Assembly: GCA_001626765.1 (NCBI GenBank)
Contig: LUOO01000099.1
Location: 1 to 64,000 of the forward strand
Source: Maritimibacter sp. REDSEA-S28_B5
Lineage (GTDB): Bacteria > Pseudomonadota > Alphaproteobacteria > Rhodobacterales > Rhodobacteraceae
Length of the DNA stretch: 64,000 nt
Reading direction: 5' to 3'
Of the stretch, positions 8,245 through 19,546 are shown in pieces. The translations under genes and the position numbers were made by a program. The notes under the pieces were generated by a model. It was not told where the DNA came from and searched no databases. It was given only the letters and a program-made list of their open reading frames with translations. The stretch's first letter is position 1, and each line of letters opens with the position of its first letter.

Positions 8245-10068
8245 ATGGTCGAGTTGACGAAGGCCCAACAGGATGTGCTTGTCACGGACGGCTATCAACT
8301 CGTCACCGGCGGCCCCGGATCGGGCAAGACCACGGTTTCTATCCTCAAGGCAGCGAAGATCGCGCGTGAGGCACTGCGACCGGAGCAACGTATCCTTTTT
8401 CTCAGCTTCGCCCGTGCAACCGTATCCCGCGTCCTGGAGGCCATGGATGAGGAAAGCCGGATTTCACGAGACGAAAAGCGACGTATTGAGGTGGACACCT
8501 ACCATGCGTTCTTCTGGCGTATTCTCAAGACGCACGGCTATCTCGTAGGCTTTCCGCGCCGGCTGGCGATCCTGACACCACCTAACGAGGCCATCGCCCT
8601 ATCAGCGGTGCGGAGTGGCTACAAGGCCAACTCCAAGCTCAGTGACGCGGAGAAGGCCGAAAAGGAAGCGCGCGAAGAGGCTGAACGGAACCGTCTGGCG
8701 AAAGAGGAAGGCCGGGTCTGTTTCGATCTTTTCGCCGACCGGGTTGCGACGTTGCTGCATGGTTCGGCGAAGGTTCGGACACTGATCTCAACCATGTATC
8801 CGTTTATCATCCTCGATGAGTTTCAGGACACTAGCGCGGATCAATGGCGCGTAGTCGAGGCGCTTGGCGCGAACAGCACACTAATCGCACTGGCTGATCC
8901 CGAGCAGCGGATATTCGACTTCATCGGTGCTGACCCCGAACGCTTGGATCATTTTCGCGCCGCGTTTCACCCCTCAGAACATGACCTGGCCGGGGACAAC
9001 CACCGCAGCAAAGGCACCGAAATCGCCCTGTTCGGTAACGACGTGCTGAGCGGGAAATTCCGGCAGTGCAACTACAGTGGCATCGCTTTTCAGGGGTTTA
9101 AATCGAACCAGAACCAAGCCTTTGCTAGCTTGGTTGGTCATGTGCTCCAAGCACGCCAGCGGCTGATAGACAGCGGCAAACCTAATTGGTCGCTCGCGAT
9201 CCTTGTGCCTACGAAGAAGATGACCCGGTTGGTGTCGGATGTGTTGCGTGAGCCCTTTGGGCAGGTGCCAGCAATCGGACATACGGCAGCCGTTGATATG
9301 GATGGGCCGATTCTCGCGGCGGAGGTCGTAGCCTTCCTGCTTCAACAGGGGCGTCATGCCGGCCATTTCGACGAATTCTCGGACCTGCTCTGTAGTTACT
9401 ACCATGGCCGGGGTGGCGCAGCGCCGACAGCGGGCGATCTGACGGAAGCGGCGCGTCTCAATGCAGCGCTCGGGAAATGGAATCAGTGCTTGGCAGTGGG
9501 GAAGGCACCTCCCAAAAACTCCGTGCTGAACGCGACTGCGGCGGTTTATGCGACCGCCCTAGATGTTGGCCTGACCGGCGATCCTGACCGCGATTGGGCT
9601 GCGATCCGCGCTGCGTTGGAGGCCGGCGGTTGTGCGAGATTGCGGGCGATAGCTGGAGACGTTCGCAACGTCCGCCTGCTCGAGCGCGGCACCCAGCTTC
9701 GGCAGGGCTTAACTCAAGATTGGCGAGATACCGGCGGCTATCTCAATGCTCTTGCCATCACGCGGCAATCCTTTGTGCAGGAGCATTTTGCCACGGCGCA
9801 CAAGCCGGAAACCGGCGTGGTGGTGATGAATATGCACAAGGCCAAGGGAAAGCAATTCGATGAGGTCATCATCTTCGAGGGATGGCCAAGGCGTGCAAAA
9901 GGCAAGGTCGTGGCCAACTTCGACCGGATCGTGCGTGAGAATATTGCTGCCGGGCCGATGGTGCAGGCTCGACAGAATTTCCGCGTCAGCGTTACACGCG
10001 CAAAGCTACGCACCACAATCCTCACGCCGGAGGATGATCCTTGTGTGTTGCTCACGGCATCTGGATAG
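8245..10068 (+). CDS. gajB: Gabija GajB-like UvrD/Rep superfamily 1 helicase
   Basis: 607 residues. Superfamily 1A helicase with the Q-motif region TKAQQD (5-10), Walker A GGPGSGKTT (22-30), Walker B DEFQDTS (191-197), motif V-like MNMHKAKGKQFDEV (about 527-540) and motif VI-like FRVSVTRAK near residue 580. Between motifs Ia and II lies a charged helical insertion (about 135-155, SDAEKAEKEAREEAERN). It is larger than the first-described GajB of roughly 500 residues but has the same motif order. In Gabija, GajB assembles with the GajA tetramer and is activated by DNA ends. Start ATG 8245 is 11 bp downstream of gajA. Base composition is similar to gajA and lower in GC than the core genome, consistent with horizontal transfer. 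Confidence 0.78.
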   Translation: MVELTKAQQDVLVTDGYQLVTGGPGSGKTTVSILKAAKIAREALRPEQRILFLSFARATVSRVLEAMDEESRISRDEKRRIEVDTYHAFFWRILKTHGYLVGFPRRLAILTPPNEAIALSAVRSGYKANSKLSDAEKAEKEAREEAERNRLAKEEGRVCFDLFADRVATLLHGSAKVRTLISTMYPFIILDEFQDTSADQWRVVEALGANSTLIALADPEQRIFDFIGADPERLDHFRAAFHPSEHDLAGDNHRSKGTEIALFGNDVLSGKFRQCNYSGIAFQGFKSNQNQAFASLVGHVLQARQRLIDSGKPNWSLAILVPTKKMTRLVSDVLREPFGQVPAIGHTAAVDMDGPILAAEVVAFLLQQGRHAGHFDEFSDLLCSYYHGRGGAAPTAGDLTEAARLNAALGKWNQCLAVGKAPPKNSVLNATAAVYATALDVGLTGDPDRDWAAIRAALEAGGCARLRAIAGDVRNVRLLERGTQLRQGLTQDWRDTGGYLNALAITRQSFVQEHFATAHKPETGVVVMNMHKAKGKQFDEVIIFEGWPRRAKGKVVANFDRIVRENIAAGPMVQARQNFRVSVTRAKLRTTILTPEDDPCVLLTASG

Positions 10069-10489
10069 GTCGCCGGTCTATTTTAGAGGGTCATGGAGGG
10101 CTATAGAGTAAACGTAGTTCTCATCGCTATCCGGCGTGCCCCGCCACAATGGCCTTCAAGTCATTGATTTTTAATAAAAATGTGAATTGCAACAATTCAT
10201 CGCACCATCCTAGCCACCAACAAACACTCCATTGCGTCGCCACGTTATGCCATCGGCTGCAACATGACCTGCAGCGCATACGGTTTTCCTTGTCTTAGCG
10301 CGCGTGAAGCTGACCTGCCAAAAAGTTGTTACGTAGGAAAGTGAGCTCAACCGTCAGAATCCTAGATCTTTCGGGCGGCGTTCGTGCTATATTGAACCAA
10401 TCAAGCAAGTGAACTGATCAGACGTCGTGGCAAGGTGTAATCCCCTCCACGGCGTAAATTTTTGCGCCCTGTGATGGAGAGGCTGAAGC
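10069..10489. other. Gene-free AT-richer stretch after the Gabija-like genes
   Basis: No open frame with family resemblance is visible. The sequence is noticeably AT-richer than its surroundings, with a TTTTTAATAAAAATG run near 10170. It probably holds the end of the defence operon and the promoter of the AlpA-like gene, but I cannot place a specific promoter. Confidence 0.4.
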
Positions 10490-10726
10490 ATGAGCAAAGA
10501 AACCAAAGCACTGTATCTTTCGGTCGACCAGGTCGCTGAAAGGTTTTCCGTGTCGAAGCACTCGATCTGGCGCTGGAGGCGCGAGGGTGATTTTCCTGCG
10601 CCATACAAGTTGATCGGCACCACAGCGAGGTGGAAACTTGCGGACATCGAAGAGTGGGAGGGTGGACTTCGGAGCGGCCTTGCCACGCATCTCCTCTTCG
10701 ACCTCGAGGAAGTCTTCGTTACCTAA
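10490..10726 (+). CDS. AlpA/MerR-like helix-turn-helix regulator or excisionase
   Basis: 78 residues. It has a single winged helix-turn-helix of the AlpA/excisionase type (about 9-53): YLSVDQVAERFSVSKHSIWR, then WRREGDFPAPYKL and the WKLADIEEWE wing. Such proteins activate integrase or replication genes of prophages, satellites and integrative elements, or act as excisionases. The start has GGAGAGGCTGAAGC upstream. Its neighbour downstream is a truncated DUF927 replication-type gene, so both are probably remnants of one mobile element. No integrase is visible in the window. Confidence 0.8.
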   Translation: MSKETKALYLSVDQVAERFSVSKHSIWRWRREGDFPAPYKLIGTTARWKLADIEEWEGGLRSGLATHLLFDLEEVFVT

Positions 10727-10830
10727 AATGTCTGCATCTATCTAGACCCAACTTTCTACTGCCAAAACCAACTGTCGTGGCCCGCGTCTTTGTGCGCGGG
10801 GCGAAGCTGTATGTCCAAATAGGAGCCAAA

Positions 10831-11413
10831 ATGGCGCTGTCGATTGCTTACAATGCAGACCAAGACCGCACAGCTCGAACTTCGGAAAATACGCGTCCAC
10901 AAGATCCGAGTTTGATTTCACCCGAAGGCATCCCGACCGGGTTCTTACTCGGTGACGACGGAATTTATGAAGTTCGCAACGGAGGTGAGGAAGACGAATA
11001 CCTCGTGAGAATTTGTTCTCCGATGCGAGTGAAAGGTCTTTGTCGATCAAAGGAGAACGGCGGTTGGGGGCACGTTGTGACTGTCAGGGATCCTGACGGT
11101 TGTTGGCACGATGTGGTAATGGAAGCGACCGCGGTCTCGCGCCGCAACATTGCAGCATTGGACCCCCTGTTTCGGGTAGGTTTTTCTCTTGGCGAAGGGG
11201 AAAAAGCGGCACGTAGTGTCACTACGCTACTAAGTAGGTGGCTGCCCAAGGCCCGGTATACGCGAGTCACTCGACTGGGTTGGACCGACGATACATTCAA
11301 AGCATTCGTGCTCGGAAATGGAACGGTCATTGGCGATGGCAAAGTCGTCACCGATGGTTTCAACGGCGCCGTCACTGCGTCGATGACGTCGCGGGGTAGC
11401 GAGGTATTCTTGG
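10831..11413 (+). pseudogene. Truncated DUF927 (phage/plasmid helicase-primase-like) gene
   Basis: Starts with a good ribosome-binding site (AGGAGCC) and MALSIAYNADQDRTAR. About 190 residues of DUF927 N-terminal sequence follow, including GIPTGFLLGDDGIYEV, WGHVVTVRDPDG and TRLGWTDDTFKAFVLGNG. The frame stays open to 11529, but from about 11400 it reads through the antisense of the nrdF 3' end and turns into Arg/Ser-rich nonsense, so the helicase/ATPase part expected of DUF927 proteins is absent. The break lies within about 15 bp of the nrdF stop codon. It is a remnant of a mobile element cut at its boundary with the core chromosome. Confidence 0.78.
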
Positions 11414-14573
<3,160 letters not shown>

Positions 14574-14592
<19 letters not shown>

Positions 14593-14990
14593 CGGGTTCC
14601 CCAGAAGGTTTGCAGCCCGTCGCGGACGCGGGCGATGTCAGTGTCTGTGCCTGCCAGCTCGAAACGATAAAGCACGGGCACGTTGCATTTCCGCGCGATG
14701 ACCTGTCCGGCCATCGCGAAGGTTTCGCCAAAATTCCGGTTCCCGCTGGCGATCACGCCGCGCAGCAGGCTGCGGTTCGCCTCGACGTTCAGGAACCGGA
14801 TCACCGGCTTGGCCACTGCGCCCCGGCCTTCGCCGTCTGCGTAGGTCGGACAGATCAGCACGAAGGCGTCCGTCATCACCGGCGGGACGGCATCGCCGCG
14901 CAGGGGAAGCCGTGTGGCGGGGAGGCCAAGACGCTCGACGAAACGGGCCGTATTGCCCGACCCGCTGGAGAAATAGACGAGGCCCCCCAT
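14574..14990 (-). CDS. nrdI: Flavodoxin-like NrdI, NrdF activator
   Basis: 138 residues. FMN-binding flavodoxin fold with the phosphate loop [12 protein letters not shown] (6-17). NrdI supplies the oxidant that assembles the dimanganese-tyrosyl cofactor of NrdF. The glycine-rich segment around [14 protein letters not shown] (about 79-92) is also typical of NrdI. Gene order nrdH-nrdI-nrdE-nrdF is canonical; it starts 12 bp after the nrdH stop and overlaps nrdE. Confidence 0.94.
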
Positions 14991-15002
14991 CTCAATCCGC
15001 CC

Positions 15003-15224
15003 TCAGGACAGGCGGTTGATTATGTCGGGGCGGAAACCGGCCCAATGGTCGTCGCCCGCGACCACGACCGGCGCCTGACGGTATCCAAGCCCGGTCACCA
15101 GCTCCATTGCGGCCGCGTCCTCGGTCAGGTCGATCAAATCGAATTCGATGCCACGCGCGGTCAGGGCGCGGGTGGTCGCGGTGCATTGCACGCAGGCGGG
15201 TTTGGAATAGACGGTGATGCTCAT
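15003..15224 (-). CDS. nrdH: NrdH glutaredoxin-like electron donor
   Basis: 73 residues with the redox motif CVQC (Cys11/Cys14) and the C-terminal GYRQAPVVV and HWAGFRPD segments that are characteristic of NrdH. It is reduced by thioredoxin reductase and donates electrons to NrdE. The ATG at 15224 is the family start (MSITVYSKPACVQC); a longer frame to 15395 would run into the riboswitch leader and is rejected. First gene of the operon, about 100 bp downstream of the cobalamin riboswitch aptamer. Confidence 0.95.
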   Translation of the reverse strand: MSITVYSKPACVQCTATTRALTARGIEFDLIDLTEDAAAMELVTGLGYRQAPVVVAGDDHWAGFRPDIINRLS

Positions 15225-15274
15225 GGTTTTGTCCCTTGCCAGTGGCTGCCTATGGACAGAGGGGACACGAAGAC

Positions 15275-15308
15275 AGGGCCCACGAGCCCATCCACGCACC
15301 CGGGCCCT
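15275..15308 (-). promoter_or_regulatory. Hairpin in the nrdH leader, candidate expression platform
   Basis: AGGGCCC (15302-15308 read on the minus strand) and its partner GGGCCCT (15275-15281) can form a 7-bp stem between the riboswitch and nrdH. There is no T-run after it, so it is not a standard intrinsic terminator. It could act with Rho or as an anti-structure to the aptamer; the mechanism is not visible. Confidence 0.35.
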
Positions 15309-15326
15309 CCGCCGCGGTCGTCGTTC

Positions 15327-15511
15327 ATGCCTTGGCAGGTCTCCTGACTTGCGGCTCGAACGCTTCTGGTCCGCCTTCCCGGCGCTGCCTTGCACCAGTG
15401 GATTGGACCGAAACTCGCCGCTTACAGTTGCGGGGGCAGTGCCGGAATTGATCGCATGATCGCACCGGTTTCCCTCTTAGCCTGCGAGTCACCTCGCAGG
15501 AACCAAAGCAT
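15327..15511 (-). promoter_or_regulatory. Cobalamin (B12) riboswitch in front of nrdHIEF
   Basis: Read on the minus strand, the hallmark B12 box ctGCCCCCGCAACTGTAAGCGG occupies 15418-15439 and the 3' conserved segment CCGCAAGTCAGGAGACCTGC occupies 15336-15354. A 9-bp P1 closes the aptamer: ATGCTTTGG (15503-15511) pairs with CCAAGGCAT (15327-15335) with one G-U. The CCGGTGCGAT-like segment lies between them. By analogy with other B12-repressed, B12-independent isoenzymes, cobalamin should switch off this class Ib reductase when a B12-dependent class II enzyme (NrdJ) can serve. No nrdJ is in the window. Confidence 0.92.
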
Positions 15512-15516
15512 CTGCA

Positions 15517-15545
15517 TATTGAGGGAGTCGGGTGCTGACTGTCAA
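15517..15545 (-). promoter_or_regulatory. Putative promoter of the riboswitch-nrdHIEF transcript
   Basis: On the minus strand, a consensus -35 TTGACA (15540-15545) is followed after 17 bp by TCAATA (15517-15522) as a -10. Transcription would begin near 15510, right at the start of the riboswitch P1 stem, which is tight but possible. Confidence 0.4.
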
Positions 15546-15555
15546 TATGTTGGTT

Positions 15556-15579
15556 CTCGACTTGCATGGACAAGTCGAG
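15556..15579. repeat. Perfect palindrome upstream of the nrd promoter
   Basis: Inverted repeat CTCGACTTG / CAAGTCGAG with a 6-bp centre, just upstream of the -35 element of the nrdHIEF promoter. It could be an operator. It has no T-run on either strand that would make it an ordinary terminator. It does not match the NrdR box I know. Confidence 0.4.
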
Positions 15580-15863
15580 GGAGCCGAGCAGGCCTCTGCA
15601 TCATATGCCGTTCACAATGACCAGTCCCGAGAGGCATGCCATACGCCCGGCGGTAAGGAACCGAACCCGCGAAACCGGACAGTCGTCGGCCCCACGAACG
15701 TGGTTCCCATAGCCTTGTTGCCGTGTATCGGATTGAATCACCGAGATGAACTTCGTCGTTCCTATCTCGCCAGAAAAGCTGCCCGCATCCGAACGGGTCT
15801 GAGATCAATGGTCTCAGAGATTTGATGAAATTGCCTTGTTGCCCATGACACTAGACCTCAAGT

Positions 15864-16769
15864 ATGGAGAGCTTGAATGACCCTCAGTCAAGTTTCATGA
15901 TCGACACCCAACCCCTCGTCATCCTGCGCGAAATCGACCGGACCGGCAGCCTGACGGATGCCGCGGATCGGCTGAACCTCACCCAGTCGGCCGTCAGCCA
16001 TGCCATCCGCCGCTTCGAAGAGCGCCATGGCGTGAAGCTCTGGGAGCGCGAGGGGCGCAAGCTGCGCCTCACGCCGACGGGGGAATATCTGCTGGGGCTG
16101 GCCGCCCGTGTCCTGCCGCAATTGGAGCACGGCGCGACGGTTCTGGAGGATTTTGCTCGAGGGCGGCGCGGTGCAATTCGGGTCGGGATGGAGTGCCACC
16201 CCTGTCAGGACTGGCTGATGCGGGTTGTCGATCCGTTTCTGGCCGACTGGCCGGATGTCGATCTTGATGTGACGTCCGCTTTTCAGTTCGGCGGGCTGGC
16301 TGCCCTTCTGGGGCACGAGATCGATCTGCTGGTGACACCCGACCCGGTGGAGCGCCCGGGTCTCGAATACCGGCCGGTGTTTAATTACGAATTGGTCCTG
16401 GCCGTCGCCGACGATCACCCGCTTGCGCGGAAGCGGCAGGTCACCCCCGCCGACATGGTCCGCGAGACGCTGATCACCTATCCCGTCGCGCGCGAAAGGC
16501 TGGATATCTACACCCAGTTCCTCGTGCCCGCCCACGCCCTGCCGCGCCGCCATCGCACGGTCGAGACCACCGACCTCATGCTGCGGTTGGTTGCTTCGGG
16601 GCGCGCGGTCAGCGCCACGCCCGACTGGCTGCTGCGGGGCGTAAAGGGCGTGACGGGGGTGCGCATCGGCGCCGGGATCCCCAAGTCCATCTACCTGGGC
16701 TATCGGGCGGGGGCCTTGCCGACCTTTATCGAAAGCTTCATGCAACTCGCGGAATCCGTCGAGATCTGA
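15864..16769 (+). CDS. LysR-family regulator, MetR-like
   Basis: Up to 301 residues. An N-terminal LysR winged helix (QPLVILREIDRTGSLTDAAD... with LTQSAVSHAIRRFE) is followed by a substrate-binding domain. Overall it resembles the MetR subgroup that controls methionine synthesis genes (short linker, PVFNYELVLAVADDHPLA). The position directly upstream of the mesX-mesD operon, in the same direction, supports control of methionine synthesis. Start is uncertain: ATG 15864 or ATG 15897 (MIDTQPL), the latter matching the family start better; neither has a strong ribosome-binding site. The co-effector is unknown but would be homocysteine if the analogy with MetR holds. Confidence 0.82.
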   Translation: MESLNDPQSSFMIDTQPLVILREIDRTGSLTDAADRLNLTQSAVSHAIRRFEERHGVKLWEREGRKLRLTPTGEYLLGLAARVLPQLEHGATVLEDFARGRRGAIRVGMECHPCQDWLMRVVDPFLADWPDVDLDVTSAFQFGGLAALLGHEIDLLVTPDPVERPGLEYRPVFNYELVLAVADDHPLARKRQVTPADMVRETLITYPVARERLDIYTQFLVPAHALPRRHRTVETTDLMLRLVASGRAVSATPDWLLRGVKGVTGVRIGAGIPKSIYLGYRAGALPTFIESFMQLAESVEI

Positions 16770-16955
16770 CGGCTTGACCTCTGCATGCGCTTGGGGCGGA
16801 AGACCTCCCACCACATGACGCACAGTAATGTATTTCCGACAAGAAGTCATTTTTTTTCATGTCCCGATTGAGGCAGACGGGGGCAACGCCGCCGTCGGCG
16901 GGCCAGCTGCCCGACGCCACCGGCCCCATGACCCCTGACAGGAGACTTGACCGCC

Positions 16956-17933
16956 ATGACCGAGCCCTTCGCATTCCAGATCAAGCGCCTTCGGTTCGAC
17001 GAAAGCTACTCCCCGGACAGCTCCACGCGGCTGACCACCAATTTCGCCAACCTCGCGCGGGGCGAGCACCGGCAGCAGAACCTCGCGAACGCGCTGCGCA
17101 TGATCGACAACCGGTTCAACGATCTGGTCAGCTGGGACAACCCGCAGGCCGACCGCTACGCGGTCGAGCTGGACATTGTCTCGGTCGATCTGGACCTCGA
17201 CGGCAGCGGCAAGGCCTTCCCGGCGATCGAGGTGCTTCAGACCTCGATCCTCGACGGTAAGACCGGGACGCGGACGCCGGGCCTCGTCGGCAACAACTTC
17301 TCCTCCTATGTGCGCGACTACGACTTCAGCGTGGTGCTGCCCAAGCACAACGAGGGCCGCGACAGCTTTTCGCTGCCTGACGGCTTTGGCGAGCTGCATG
17401 GCCGCATCTTCAGAGCCTTCGTCGCCTCGGAGACCTACAGGACGCAATTCCCCAAGTCGCCGGTGATCTGCCTGAGCGTGTCGGAAACCAAAAGCTACGA
17501 GCGCACCGCGAACACCCATCCCGTGCTGGGGGTCGAATATGCCCCCAGCGGCGCGTCGCTGACCGAACAGTATTTCGGCAAGATGGGCCTTGGCGTGCGC
17601 TACTTCATGCCGCCGAAAAGCGTTGCGCCGCTCGCTTTCTACCACACGGGCGATCTGCTGAACGATTACACCAACCTTGAGCTGATCGCGACCATCAGCA
17701 CGATGGAGGCCTTTCAGAAGATCTATCGCCCCGAGATCTACAACGCCAATTCCGTGGCCGGCCAGACCTACCGCCCCAGCCTGAAGCATCAGGATTTCTC
17801 GCCGACTCGCGTGGTCTATGACCGCGAGGAACGCAGCCGCCTCGCGACCGAACAGGGCAAATTTGCCGAGGAAACCTTCATCAAGCCACACGGCGCCCGG
17901 CTGGCCGAATGGGCCGCTCGTTCCGCCGCCTGA
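16956..17933 (+). CDS. mesX: MesX (DUF1852), partner of folate-independent methionine synthase
   Basis: 325 residues of family DUF1852. Genetic work on MesD-type methionine synthases showed that MesD needs this partner and oxygen; the chemistry is unresolved. The protein is soluble and begins FAFQIKRLRFDESYSPDSST; it has no cofactor motif I can recognise. The ATG at 16956 has AGGAGA upstream (16940-16945) and is preferred to the in-frame TTG at 16947. It lies 10 bp before mesD, so the two are co-transcribed and probably co-translated. Confidence 0.88.
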   Translation: MTEPFAFQIKRLRFDESYSPDSSTRLTTNFANLARGEHRQQNLANALRMIDNRFNDLVSWDNPQADRYAVELDIVSVDLDLDGSGKAFPAIEVLQTSILDGKTGTRTPGLVGNNFSSYVRDYDFSVVLPKHNEGRDSFSLPDGFGELHGRIFRAFVASETYRTQFPKSPVICLSVSETKSYERTANTHPVLGVEYAPSGASLTEQYFGKMGLGVRYFMPPKSVAPLAFYHTGDLLNDYTNLELIATISTMEAFQKIYRPEIYNANSVAGQTYRPSLKHQDFSPTRVVYDREERSRLATEQGKFAEETFIKPHGARLAEWAARSAA

Positions 17934-17943
17934 CCCCACGACC

Positions 17944-18999
17944 ATGAAAGACATGACCATGACCAGACTTCTCCCCACCTCTACCGCCGGCAGCCTGCCG
18001 AAACCCTCCTGGCTGGCCGAGCCCGAAAAGCTCTGGTCGCCCTGGAAGATGGAGGGCCCGGCGCTGGCGCAGGCCAAGCAGGACGCCCTGCGCGTGACGC
18101 TTGCCGAACAGCGCGTCGCGGGCATCGACATCGTGAGCGACGGCGAACAGACGCGCCAGCATTTCGTCACCACCTTCATCGAGGGGCTGGAGGGCGTCGA
18201 TTTCGAGAAACGCGAAACGGTGCGCATCCGCGATCGCTATGATGCCAGCGTGCCGACGGTGGTCAGCGCCGTATCGCGCCCCCGCTCGGTTTTCGTCGAG
18301 GATGCGAAGTTCCTGCGCGCCCAGACCGATGCGCCGATCAAATGGGCGCTGCCCGGGCCAATGACCATGATCGACACGCTGTATGATGCGCATTACCGCA
18401 GCCGCGAAAAGCTGGCCTGGGAATTCGCCGTGCTTCTGAACGAAGAGGCGAAGGAGTTGGAGGCCGCCGGCATCGACATCGTCCAGTTCGACGAGCCCGC
18501 CTTCAACGTCTTCTTCGACGAGGTGAACGACTGGGGCATGGCGACGCTGGAACGCGCCATGGAGGGGCTGAAATGCCAGAAGGCCGTCCACATCTGCTAT
18601 GGCTATGGCATCAAGGCGAATACCGACTGGAAGGCGACGCTCGGCTCGGAATGGCGGCAGTATGAGATGATCTTCCCGGCAATTCAGGCCTCCAGCGTCA
18701 ATCTGGTGTCGCTGGAATGCCAGAACAGCCATGTGCCGATGGAGCTGATCGAGCTGATCCGGGGCAAGAAGGTCATGGTAGGTGCCATCGACGTCGCGAC
18801 CAACACGGTCGAGACGCCCGAGGAGGTCGCCGCCACCCTGCGCAAGGCGCTGCAATTCGTCGATGCGGACAAGCTCTATCCCTGCACCAACTGCGGCATG
18901 ACGCCCCTGTCGCGGCAGGTCGTACGCGGCAAGCTGGAAGCCCTGAGTGCGGGTGCCGCGATCATCCGGCGTGAACTCGGGACCTCTGCGGCGACATGA
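17944..18999 (+). CDS. mesD: MesD, short MetE-like folate-independent methionine synthase
   Basis: 351 residues, equal to the C-terminal catalytic half of MetE only. The zinc-binding set of MetE is conserved: His216 and Cys218 (VHICYGYG), Glu258 (LECQNS) and Cys317 (CTNCGM). The N-terminal folate-binding half of MetE is absent, so the methyl donor is not the usual 5-methyl-THF-polyglutamate; for MesD it is unknown, and activity requires MesX and oxygen. It methylates homocysteine. Three in-frame ATGs (17944, 17953, 17959) are possible starts; 17944 is given. It overlaps the downstream flavin reductase gene by 4 bp (ATGA). Confidence 0.9.
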   Translation: MKDMTMTRLLPTSTAGSLPKPSWLAEPEKLWSPWKMEGPALAQAKQDALRVTLAEQRVAGIDIVSDGEQTRQHFVTTFIEGLEGVDFEKRETVRIRDRYDASVPTVVSAVSRPRSVFVEDAKFLRAQTDAPIKWALPGPMTMIDTLYDAHYRSREKLAWEFAVLLNEEAKELEAAGIDIVQFDEPAFNVFFDEVNDWGMATLERAMEGLKCQKAVHICYGYGIKANTDWKATLGSEWRQYEMIFPAIQASSVNLVSLECQNSHVPMELIELIRGKKVMVGAIDVATNTVETPEEVAATLRKALQFVDADKLYPCTNCGMTPLSRQVVRGKLEALSAGAAIIRRELGTSAAT

Positions 19000-19484
19000 C
19001 CTTGGTGGATGTCGACCCAGATGCGCTGCGCGCCTGCTGCGGCCGTTTCGCCACCGGCGTGACGGTCGTGACCACCCGCACGGCCCAAGGCGATCACGGC
19101 ATGACGATCAGCGCCTTCATGTCGGTCTCGCTCGACCCGGCGCTGGTCTGCATTTCCGTGGGATGCGGGGCGCGGATGCTGCCCAGACTGCGCGCCTCCG
19201 GGCGCTATGCGGTCAACATCCTGTCCGAGGACATGCGCGCCCATGCCCTGCATTTCGCCGGACGCCCTGATGCGGGCTTGCGCGATCTGTTCGAAGACCG
19301 GCACGGCCTGCCTGTCCTGCGCGGGGCGGCGGCGGTTCTGGTGACGGATGTCGTCCAGACCATCGAGGCCGGGGACCATGTGCTGTTGATCGGCAAGGTC
19401 CGGCATATCGAACATGAGCCTATCGCGAGGCCGCTCTTGCATCACGCGGGGCAATTCGGCGTCGTCAGTGCCGTTGCTGCCTGA
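18996..19484 (+). CDS. Flavin reductase (FMN-binding split-barrel)
   Basis: 162 residues. Flavin reductase-like split-barrel fold with the family hallmarks FATGVTVVTT (about 11-20), HGMTISAFMSVSLDP (29-43) and a C-terminal GDHVLLIGKV segment. Such proteins reduce FMN/FAD with NAD(P)H to feed two-component monooxygenases. The ATG overlaps the mesD stop, so it is the third cistron of mesX-mesD. This supports the idea that MesX/MesD use reduced flavin and oxygen to release a methyl or one-carbon unit, which remains inference. The operon ends in a strong hairpin at 19501. Confidence 0.88.
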   Translation: MTLVDVDPDALRACCGRFATGVTVVTTRTAQGDHGMTISAFMSVSLDPALVCISVGCGARMLPRLRASGRYAVNILSEDMRAHALHFAGRPDAGLRDLFEDRHGLPVLRGAAAVLVTDVVQTIEAGDHVLLIGKVRHIEHEPIARPLLHHAGQFGVVSAVAA

Positions 19485-19500
19485 ACCGGGTGTAAATCAA

Positions 19501-19532
19501 CATCGGGCCCTGCCATGGTGCAGGCCCCGATG
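19501..19532. terminator. Bidirectional hairpin between the mes operon and prpB
   Basis: 13-bp stem CATCGGGCCCTGC / GCAGGCCCCGATG with one mismatch and a 6-nt loop, placed between two converging operons. T-runs are weak on both strands, but its position suits a bidirectional terminator. Confidence 0.6.
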
Positions 19533-19546
19533 TATTGTGAAAGCCG

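Noticed and set aside
15542..15808. 88-codon minus-strand frame upstream of the B12 riboswitch
   Set aside because: It overlaps the nrd promoter and palindrome and gives Arg-rich sequence without homology.
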